This document shows positions 55,861 through 64,000 of a stretch of 64,000 nucleotides of DNA, one piece after another. Made by a program: the position numbers and the translations under genes. The first letter of the stretch is position 1; the number at the start of each line of letters is the position of its first letter. Source of the DNA: Epiperipatus broadwayi (lineage: Eukaryota > Onychophora > Udeonychophora > Euonychophora > Peripatidae); contig JAQFVV010012403.1 in the NCBI GenBank assembly GCA_028023455.1, positions 932,001-996,000 on the forward strand, written 5' to 3'. Below the pieces are notes generated by a model that was not told where the DNA came from, did not search any database, and saw nothing but the letters and a program-made list of their open reading frames with translations.

Positions 55861-57519
55861 ATCACAAACTTTCAGGAAAACACATTTTCAGTAAAATGTT
55901 TTAAAAATATACCTTGTGATTCACATTATATGAAGCCCTACACAAGCACTCTATTGTATATATACTCCTACATTTTGTTCTTTAATTTGATACTTATATT
56001 CATTGAGAATCATTGGATGCTTACCTCAAAAAGCCAATAGTTCCATTGCTTGAGATTGTCATTTTATAGTTAACATAAATGCTATTAATGTAAACTTTTT
56101 ATTATAACATAGAATCTGTTATAATTCTCTTATTAATTTTTTTAATTGAAAAAAAAAACTGAAGAGGTTAGTATCTTAGAGACAGTTGGTTAAGATCTCA
56201 GGTCTTTAGTCTACTGTTTATGAAAGAAAAGTTGCCTAGAAGGTATTCACTTTCTTCTGGTCCAGTTTTCATGCAAAGTTTTTGGAATAAAAGAGATATG
56301 ATTTTTTTGCTTGCTTATAAAATATTTTTGATTATTTTTTTAATTTATTATCATTTATTGGTTGATAAAGAGTTTTTGATTATTTTTACACAGTAATTGG
56401 TTGATAATTATTTAAAAGATAAAGAATGCACATACAGGCTTTCAATTTATTCATTTAACTTTTATTTTTAGAAATATATTAGTAAACTTAACCACAACAT
56501 AAACAAGAAAAATCATGTCACATGCAACTTCATTATCTTTTAGAAATGATATGGTGTTAAAATCTTTTCAAATATTGTAAGAATTATAAACCAAATAACA
56601 GATTTTAAAGCAAAAATATTTGTCATAAATACACATTTGCTTGTATGCATTTAAAGAAAAAACTTAAACATGAATTCATTTGTTTTCTGAGAGTTTACTT
56701 TTATATTGGTGTATGATGAATGTGTGGTGTAACTATATTCTTTCTTTGTATTCACAACTCACGTTTTCAATATTTTTAAAATTAAAATGCGATTTTTTAA
56801 AATATATTTTGTTTGTAAAATTAAATTAAAAAAGAAATAAAGTCCAATTTATTATATTTTTGTATAAAATAATTTTTTTTATATAGAGATGAAAGCTTGA
56901 GCACTTTCAAAAATTCCCACCAGGAGTAAAATAGAAAATGTCAGATTTCATAAAGATTATAAAGTGTGACTTTTGTATTGGTTTATTAATTTGTTTAAAG
57001 TAGGTGAAACGTTGAGTGCATTATCAAAATATTTTTCACATATACATGTTATTTACTTTTGTTACAAACAATTTTGAGAGTTTTAATTTTTACTATGATC
57101 CTATCTAAAAAATTTAATAATTTTAGTAATAAAACCAATTATATATTTTGCTTTCAGAAAATCCTATACATATATTAATAAATATTCTAATTTCTGTATG
57201 TTGTAGTATAAACATTTTAAATCAATCACTCATACAAATAAAAATCCTGCATTTTGAGATGTTCTGGTTGACCTTCAGCATTTTTCATTCTTCTATGCTT
57301 ACCTGTAGTGTTATTTGCCATTTTTGCATCCACCTGGTGGTAGAATCTGAAATTAAAATAATTTTAAAACAATTTGAAAATACCAGTATTCTACAGATTT
57401 AAAAATTCTTAAAATGGTGCCACATGGCAATGATTTATAGGTTCTTTGTTCTCTGACTATGAGATCATTTGTGGATTATCTTTCCATCACTCTAAGGGAT
57501 GAGCAAAAGGATATATTTA
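55861..57519. other. AT-rich spacer, no gene seen
   Basis: A weak third copy of the 42.05/57.52-kb repeat lies near 56770-56880. The 84-codon frame at 57148-57402 has no domain I recognise. Confidence 0.35.
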
Positions 57520-58020
57520 TGATTATTTTTACAAAACATTGTATAGTAATTATTAAAAAAATGTTTTCATGATTCAACTTAGTTTCTGCAAATGTTTTAT
57601 TTCTGAAAATACAATTTAAAAATTTGTTCATAACAATGAAATGAAATCCATGTTTGGTAATGGCCAGTTAAATACTGTACTGCAGAACTTTGGGATATTT
57701 TAATAACTATAAACACAATTTTAAATTTTAAAACAGAATTTCATGGATTTATGATGACCTAACAATTATTTATTCACATTTTATCAATGAAAATTCAATT
57801 AACAAAGACTTCATTAATTTATTTTTTCAAATAGTGATGTGGTAGTCATCAAATAGCAAAAAGTTACTGTTATAATTATATATTTCTGTTTTATTTTATA
57901 TTTGCACTGCTCAAATATAATTTTTTAGCATGGCTTTCATTTTAAACATATTTCTAACAGACCAAACCAAATTTATTGAATTCTAATATAAAATAAAGAT
58001 CTAAATACTGAAATTATATG
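57520..58020 (+). repeat. Dispersed AT-rich repeat, copy 2
   Basis: Collinear with 42050-42560 over several islands (listed in that entry). The end near 58020 is close to the LINE-B fragment that follows, so the LINE may have landed in this repeat. Confidence 0.55.
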
Positions 58021-58044
58021 CGAATGTTTACATCAATTACTACC

Positions 58045-58166
58045 AGGGAGAGCGATGGAAATGCCCATCTATTGGAGGTGGCTAACAGGTTTTTCTGGTT
58101 ATTGTAGTTGAGAGATTCCCGATTCAAATAAAGGAGAAGCCACAGTGCATCACATCACATCACATG
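58045..58166 (+). mobile_element. LINE-B 3' end fragment
   Basis: Reads GGCTAACAGGTTTTTCTGGT, GAGAGATTCCCGATTCAAAT, AAGGAGAAGCCACAGTGCAT and a CACATCACATCACATCACAT end. These match 21642-21722 in order. It is a strongly 5'-truncated copy without coding sequence. Confidence 0.75.
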
Positions 58167-59264
58167 AAGGGTTAAATCAGCCATTTTATGACTGTAAGAA
58201 TCATTAGAACTAGAATATGTCAAAAGACATTAATATTTTGCAATATTTTAAATATAGGAACAATTTTTTTTATCTAAATAAACATTACAATTGTTTTATG
58301 TTAGTGAAAGTGAACTAGTTGTAATTTAGTTAAGACTATCATAATAAATACAATTTGAGAATTAAACTTATAGTTTTTCATGAGAAAACTGAATATTAAT
58401 TTTCATATTATGACCTTTTATGAATAATTTTAGATAATTAATTTTCATATTATGACTTTTTATGAATAATTTTAGATAGTCTCTTTCAAAAATTTTAAAT
58501 AACATATTTTTCATTGTATCATATGTCAATACAATATGATGTATTTCTCATATATATATATAATTGAAACAAGCTCTGCATCCCTTTATCTTCTCCACTC
58601 CTCATCATTTATTATCATCATTTTTTTCTCTCTTTATTTTGTAACAATAACTTTAACTCTCTATGGATAACAGTAATGACAATCTCTCCTTATAGAAACG
58701 AAATATGATTTTGCAGAAATAAGATGTTAAAATATTTATATTTAATCTACTGTGATAAAAGTCAACACTATAAAGAGATGTATTTAAATAATATTATAGT
58801 ATCTGTTAATGTTTGAATTTTTATTATACGCATATTGTTTGCATTACAAAGTTTTTTTTAAGTGTGAATATTACTTTTTTTTTTCCAAAGTAAAAAAAAT
58901 ATTTTGAAATATGGTATTGACATTTAATGTTACCAGTACATTTTTTTTCTTTTAATTAAAAACTGTTTCTAAAATGCAAATTAATAATTTGTCAAATTAT
59001 TAAAGTAAACAAAGGTTTTTTAAAAATAAATTTCTCTTTATAATTGGCAAAAATAATCTATAGCAATCAACATAAACTATCTTTGTTATCCAATTATAAA
59101 TTGCCACTAAACATTATAATTTCTTTGTCAATTTGCTTTCATATAAAAATAATTTTTTCTATTAAAATTGGAATCATTTTTCTAAAATAATTAATATTTC
59201 CCAAATATTTTCTGAAAAAAAAGAAAAGTGTGTAAAAAAAAATTTTAAAATATGTGTTTTCATT
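58167..59264. other. AT-rich spacer with a 45-bp tandem pair
   Basis: TTAATTTTCATATTATGACC with TTTTATGAATAATTTTAGAT occurs twice in tandem at about 58393-58478. The rest is AT-rich and shares short phrases (GCAGAAATAAGATGTTAAA) with 60238-60262, hinting at an older larger duplication. No gene. Confidence 0.35.
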
Positions 59265-59490
59265 TTGAAAATAAAAACAAAGATATCATAATTGTCCAAA
59301 ATTATTGACATGTGCTCTTGTGTAGAGAACAAAAAACAAACAATCAGTACCTTGGAAGGCAAGCTCTTATCTCATTGTTGTAACTTTAAATTTAAGTCTT
59401 ATTGATTTATTAGTTGTAAAAAAAGTCTAAATGTTATCCAGTACAGTTTTTTCAATAAAATAGTGGTAAAATTAGCAAAATAATGTTAAA
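59265..59490 (+). repeat. Direct duplication, left copy
   Basis: Shares with 59872-60095 the ordered phrases TAGAGAACAA, AACAATCAG, CTTGGAAG, TTATCTCATT, AACTTTAAAT, TCTTATTGATTTATTAGTTG, ATCCAGTACAGTTTTTT and AATAAAATAGTGGTAAAATT. The offset is about 606 bp. A SINE-1 sits between the copies and explains about half of the gap. No coding potential. Confidence 0.75.
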
Positions 59491-59542
59491 ATATTCTAAA
59501 ACATATGTTTTTTACTTTAAAAATCAGAACAAAGAATTGAAA

Positions 59543-59850
59543 TTTGTATTTTTATATTGGACTATTTCCATCATCTAATATGAGTATTGAATGTCTTTAG
59601 AAAAATTTAACTTTATTTAAGTATTCCAAATACATTCAACTGTTAGTAATAGCACATCAAACAGGTTAGTATGTGCACAATGTTTCAAGAGGTATTATTT
59701 CCCCCTCTTCTTCAGCTTTTGCTAGCCTTACCAGTGACAATACTAGCATGGGGTTTGAACCTGTACCTTTAGATTCTTGAGTATTGAATTTTAAAGTAAC
59801 ACTCTAATCATAATGGAAATAGTCCAATATAAAAATACAAGTGAAACACC
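59543..59850 (-). mobile_element. tRNA-like SINE (SINE-1)
   Basis: On the minus strand: a tRNA-like head with GGTTCAAACCCCATGCTAGT, type B box; the core GGCTAGCAAAAGCTGAAGAA; then TACTAACCTGTTTGATGTGC and CAGTTGAATGTATTTGGAAT, ending GATGATGGAAATAGTCCAAT. The last segment TGGAAATAGTCCAATATAAA occurs again in opposite orientation at about 59815-59838, so this copy is also partly fold-back. Confidence 0.7.
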
Positions 59851-59871
59851 ATCATCACAAAACTTCAGAAT

Positions 59872-60095
59872 AACACAGATATTGAAACTGTCAAAATTAT
59901 TGGGAGGTGCTTTCTTCAGTAGAGAACAAGAAACAATCAGCATCTTGGAAGATAAGTTTTTATCTCATTATTATAACTTTAAATGTAAATCTTATTGATT
60001 TATTAGTTGTAAAAAAATATAAAGATTATCCAGTACAGTTTTTTTAAATAAAATAGTGGTAAAATTGGCAAAATAATATTAAAATTAGCAATTTG
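59872..60095 (+). repeat. Direct duplication, right copy
   Basis: Second copy of the unit described at 59265-59490, with the same order of phrases and small indels. The frame at 59813-59998 is inside this repeat and the SINE end; it is not a gene. Confidence 0.75.
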
Positions 60096-60794
60096 GGAAA
60101 GAGTTAAAATCATTTATAAAATTAATCCAAAAATATTGACATTAAATGTTAAATCTTTTTTTTTTACTAAAAAGATATAACATGCTATTTCACTGGGATA
60201 TCAATCATAATACAATGTACATGTATAGCACAGAGTAAAGATCTTCAGAAATAAGATGTTAAATTTTTTTCTATAAATTTAAGATGCAACTCTCATTTAC
60301 AGCTCCAAAATTTGAACAAAAAGTGCATTCCACATTCAAAGTAATATGGTAGTATTAAAAATTTCTTATATTGCAAAATTATAGCAGAATTATGTATATA
60401 CGAATATGATTTTCACGGTGGAGCATAGCATTCTTACATTATAAAAATTTTCAAAAATTGAAATTAATATCATTTTATTTCATACAGTTTTTTATCACAT
60501 AATTTATAAATAAATAATATATTATCATTATATAATAATAACAACTATGTAGATATAAACCTTTTCTGAGTTGTTACTGGAAGTGTGTCATTGTTCATTT
60601 TGTTTACAAAGCATCTTTACATTCTGATATTTGCATTAACATATGACATTACTATCATTGTGATTATTTTTAATGATAATTGATTTACTATAAGGTGATG
60701 ACCTAATATTAGCTCTGTTTCCCATTACGTGGTTTTCCTCTCCACATTACTTCAATATTTTTTATTATTCCATGCTTTTATTATATATATATAT
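60096..60794. other. AT-rich spacer, no gene seen
   Basis: Nothing recognised apart from a (TA)n run at about 60783-60800. Confidence 0.3.
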
Positions 60795-61250
60795 ATATAA
60801 CCATTAGAAAACAGTCAACACTTAGACAATCCCAACATAGATAACAATTAAGAATTTCAAACTGTTGTCAAGGCAACCTTCTTTTAGTAATAGAAGTGGA
60901 AGCCCACAGAGATTGAAATTATTGATTGGAAGAAGTTGAATGTAGTCTAATAAATAGTCAATTATAACATTACAAATTGCAATTATAATTTTTAAATTGC
61001 ACCCAGAGTATTAGTAAATAAGTGTAATAATGATCAAGGCTAAATGGATTTATAAGTAACTATTAGAAACCATTCAACACTTAGACAATCACAACATAGA
61101 TAACAATCCTGATACCCACAATAACAACATTTTCTACATATAATATAAAGCAAGCTATATGCATAATGAGAATGCAAATCAAATAAAACTGAGTACCAAA
61201 AGATGAAAATCGTCACAAGCACTGTAGCTGAGAAACAATTAATTGTTTTT
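60795..61250 (-). repeat. FR1-like repeat, two partial copies
   Basis: On the minus strand, GAAGGTTGCCTTGACAACAG then TTTGAAATTCTTAATTGTTA matches the FR1 phrase at 11.6 and 32.5 kb. The adjoining phrase CAACACTTAGACAATCCCAA then CATAGATAACAAT occurs at about 60819 and again near 61075-61108, so a second partial unit follows about 256 bp on. The minus-strand frame at 61040-61222 is within it and unrecognised. Confidence 0.55.
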
Positions 61251-62899
61251 ATAATTAAATACTTAATTTGTTTTATAAGTAAACATTTAATAAATGTATT
61301 ATAAATACATAATCTAAACTAAACTATAAAATTTAGCCACTAATACTTACCTTTGTTAAAACCTATCATCAATTGTTGTTTAATTTACACACATTATAAC
61401 AATACAAGGAAAGATTGATCAAATATAGATGCAAGCAAGAAAAAAAACTTAAATGTAAAAAATAATAAATAAAATTTTTATTATTATTAATCCACCACAT
61501 AGATATATTAATCATAACACATCATGTAAATAATTAATTCAATGCATGAACATGAACCTGCCATTTGAAAGCATCAAATTTAGATTAAAAAGAACAGCCT
61601 CAGTTTGGTGATTATCAAAATATATAAACAAGAGACCTTCTTCTCAAAAATTAGATGAAAAATTCCTTTTTGCTAACCAACATGTACATTTTGTGAGCAG
61701 AAAATCGAACTCACAGTTCCAACAGAAATGTCTGTTGCCAACAAAGTAAAAACATTAAATGAGACTATCTCATTGGATATAAATTAAAACTAAATTAAAA
61801 GTGTACAAATTTAAACCCAGACAACTAAGGGATTTTGAATTATAAATCCCAAAAATAGCTTTAAACTATTCAATATTACAAGAGTATTTTCAACCGGAGA
61901 GTAGATCAACTCTAACTTGAATACCAACAGCAAATATCTTGCTTCTCAATTAACTCAAGAACTTTATCAACTACGTATATAGAAATATATACAACCATGC
62001 ATTTGAGAGAAGAGATTAATCACCCATGGATCTGTAACTGTCAAAACCAAATTTAATTGACATAGCATCTATTCATCTATGCAGCAAACAATACCAACTT
62101 TACTATTTAGATTTGAAGCTGCAAACTCAATACTTCAAAGCAGACTATGCAAAGAGAGAAATTATAATTGTCATGTATGCTTTAGAACACTTGAACCCCA
62201 TCAACAGAAACATGAAATTGATTAATGAGGACATTTATAATCTCTTTAGGACATTTTCCTTATGAACTCTTGATTGATCTTAGGTTGATGTATATTTTTA
62301 TTTTATGTATATATATATTTTTGTTTATTTCTTTCCTTTATCATAGATTGAAGGGAGGTGTAAACTCTTGACATGTTAGAAAAGGGAAGCTTTATTTTTA
62401 AATTGAAATAAAATATAGGTTCAGGCATGAACTTGTTTGCAGATGAATTTAATGATCATCAGAAGAAAGGTAAAATGTTTCATTCTTACACATTAAATGC
62501 CAACATTTGTACAGTGGCACTATTATTATTTGTAGCACTATTATTATGAATAAATTTATTAAATATATAATTTTAAATTAAAGCCTGTCATTTGTGTTTT
62601 TTAATATTCAGTTTTCAACTTGACACAAGCTTGTACATTATAAATAGTGATATTGATATCACTTGAAGAAAAATATTATGCACATTCTCCCTAAGCTCAA
62701 TGGAAGTTAAAGATGGAGAAAAGAGATGAGCATACAGGTAGATTTTTGATTTATATTTGGGTGTTAATACATCATCTCCTAAGAATAAGTTCAGAGTGGA
62801 CATAAGTCTATATATTTAGAAATCCTAGATACACTTTCTCACCCACACTGATGATCTGACCTGTCATGTCTACTATCAGGTAAGGTCAGAACCTATTCC
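61251..62899. other. AT-rich spacer, no gene supported
   Basis: Around 62110-62215 a short plus-strand reading (YFKADYAKREIIIVMYALEH) faintly recalls an LTR-retrotransposon RNase H block but is too short to call. At about 61700-61745 the minus strand has GTGAGTTCGATTTTCTGC, a B-box-like phrase without a clear partner. The minus-strand frame at 62615-62803 is unrecognised. Confidence 0.3.
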
Positions 62900-62900
62900 A

Positions 62901-62945
<45 letters not shown>

Positions 62946-62951
62946 CTCAAA

Positions 62952-62988
<37 letters not shown>

Positions 62989-63000
62989 TTTGAGATTTAT
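62900..63000. repeat. (TA)n arrays forming a hairpin
   Basis: Two TA runs (about 62903-62941 and 62954-62984) are separated by AAATCTCAAAAGA. A 15-base segment ATAAATCTCAAAAGA at 62940-62954 pairs exactly with TCTTTTGAGATTTAT at 62986-63000, with the second TA run as loop. The whole segment can extrude as a cruciform. Exact run length may vary with sequencing. Confidence 0.85.
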
Positions 63001-63249
63001 TTTAAGACTTCAATTATTCATCAATTACTATTTATTCTAGAAACATGTTCAACCCAGTTCCATTTTAGACACTTAAAGATGCCAATGTTATCTGTTTGTT
63101 CTCTTTATTCTTTAAATCATGTATTTCCAATCTTATTAATTTTACATATTTTCATATTATTCTAATAATATGCCATTATAAAATTCATTTACATTACCAT
63201 CTCTTGGCATTCAGTATAAAAATTCAATTGGTCATCTGTTGCCATCCCT
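63001..63249. other. Spacer, possible RTE remnant
   Basis: No clear motif; may contain the worn 3' portion of the minus-strand RTE fragment that follows. Confidence 0.25.
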
Positions 63250-63730
63250 TATAACAACATGTTTATTAATCCTGACCCCAGATTTTTTATTCGTTTAATG
63301 ATGTTAGTGATAACTATTTGTTCTCTCACCATTGTATTTTTAATCATTTCTTGTTACTTTCTCATTCATATCTTTCCATACTTCACTCTATAATTTAAAA
63401 GTTTTTATACTGCTTTCTATTAAGTAGCAAAGTATCAGATCCACACATAATTATTAGTAAAACACATTTATTAAAAAATTGTTCCTTACGAAAGCATAGC
63501 CAAATTTTCTTTTAATGTGAGGTGATATGATATACTGTGACTTCTCCTTAAACTGAGTAAGGAATCTCTCAGCAATTATACCCAGAAAAACCTATTAGCA
63601 CTCCATCTATGTTTAATCCTATAATTAATTTCACCATTCAAAAACTCAAAGCAAGATATTTGTAGTTGTCAATTTCTTATTGGTAGCCTAATTATTTATG
63701 AATTGTTGCTGGCGATGATTTAATAATTTA
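63250..63730 (-). pseudogene. RTE-like LINE fragment, post-RT region
   Basis: Matches the minus-strand element at 8500-9240: AGTAAAACACATTTATTAAA (compare GGTAAAACACATTTATTTAA at 8669), CATAGCCAAATTTTCTTTTA (compare 9086-9100) and CTCCATCTATGTTTAATCCT then AATTAATTTCACCATT (compare 9127-9165), AAGATATTTGTAGTTGTCAA (compare 9199-9218). The order is conserved. A LINE-B end interrupts it at 63515-63600. Confidence 0.65.
63515..63600 (-). mobile_element. LINE-B 3' end inserted in RTE fragment
   Basis: The reverse complement reads TAGGTTTTTCTGGGTATAAT, TGCTGAGAGATTCCTTACTC, AGTTTAAGGAGAAGTCACAG and TATATCATATCACCTCACAT, the same 3' end as at 21.7, 44.06 and 58.05 kb. The RTE reading resumes on both sides. 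A short AT-rich target-site duplication cannot be fixed. Confidence 0.7.
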
Positions 63731-64000
63731 TTAATAGGTTATAATTTAACGTTTTAATGTATATACAGTATATCTGCAGAACTACCATAGCAGTCAATGT
63801 ATCATAGGTTTATAGAACAAATAATAACTCTAAATGAGAGCTTTTTCACTCTTTAAGGTTTTCATATAATCTTACTGTATTTTGATTTACAAGTGTCAAA
63901 TTCTTTGCAATCACAATTTTAACACCGATTAATTTACATAAATGCATTAATGATTATTACTAGTGATTTACTAAACTAAAGATTATTCATAAATATATCT
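63731..64000. other. AT-rich end of window, no gene seen
   Basis: Low-complexity AT-rich sequence with no recognised element. Confidence 0.3.

Noticed and set aside
62100-62230. LTR-retrotransposon RNase H fragment
   Set aside because: Only one short peptide is suggestive; no protease, integrase, primer-binding site or LTR was found nearby.

Overview
This 64-kb window looks like intergenic or intronic DNA from an AT-rich animal genome. The evidence is several families of decayed non-LTR retrotransposons (RTE-like, Tx1/L1-like and a third RT family), a Penelope-like element with a GIY-YIG domain, tRNA-like SINEs, hAT-type non-autonomous DNA transposons, and no operons or dense coding. I found no host exon, tRNA gene, rRNA or CRISPR array that I can support. 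Every open reading frame with recognisable content belongs to a broken retroelement; the rest are short chance frames in AT-rich DNA or frames across palindromes. Species and phylum cannot be fixed from this sequence alone.

Layout. 0.4-1 kb: minus-strand RT fragment. 2.5-3.2 kb: SINE-1 copy, then a palindrome. 5.5 kb: SINE-2. 7.3-7.8 kb: triplicated block with purine tracts. 8.26-10.99 kb: long minus-strand RTE-like LINE split by hairpin element HT-2. 12.7-13.7 kb: LINE 3' end holding an HT-1 hairpin element. 15.05-15.45 kb: 73-bp minisatellite. 17.2-18.45 kb: Penelope-like element split by HT-1. 19.0 kb: HT-4. 20.5-21.8 kb: HT-1 enclosing a LINE fragment. 22.5-24.65 kb: HT-3 copies. 25.0-26.3 kb: RTE-like LINE split by HT-1. 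27.0 and 29.7 kb: HT-1. 32.3-34.0 kb: two tandem duplications. 34.7-36.7 kb: HT-1, RTE tail, SINE-2 and HT-3. 37.2 and 41.3 kb: hAT-type elements. 38.2-39.8 kb: RTE endonuclease part and an opposing Tx1-like RT part. 43.6 and 45.9 kb: palindromes with hammerhead-like loops. 46.56-52.74 kb: the most complete element, a decayed Tx1/L1-like LINE. 53.4-64 kb: HT-3, SINE-2, SINE-1 copies (one an inverted dimer), dispersed AT-rich repeats and RTE fragments.

Main discovery. Several families that do not share hairpin sequence (HT-1, HT-2, HT-3, HT-4) have the same build: a long fold-back inverted repeat followed by a one-sided tail, bounded by target-site duplications that I could read as about 7-15 bp. 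Variable duplication length, a one-sided 3' tail and one copy that lacks one arm fit LINE-type target-primed reverse transcription better than cut-and-paste transposition. HT-1 and HT-2 have different hairpins but related tails. Within HT-1 the two arms of each copy vary together, as if one arm is copied from the other. A second theme is a set of palindromes whose loops carry a hammerhead-like core (CTGAAGA, stem, GAAA), as expected of Penelope-like relatives. Family names HT-1 to HT-4, SINE-1 to SINE-3, LINE-B and FR1 are labels made for this window.
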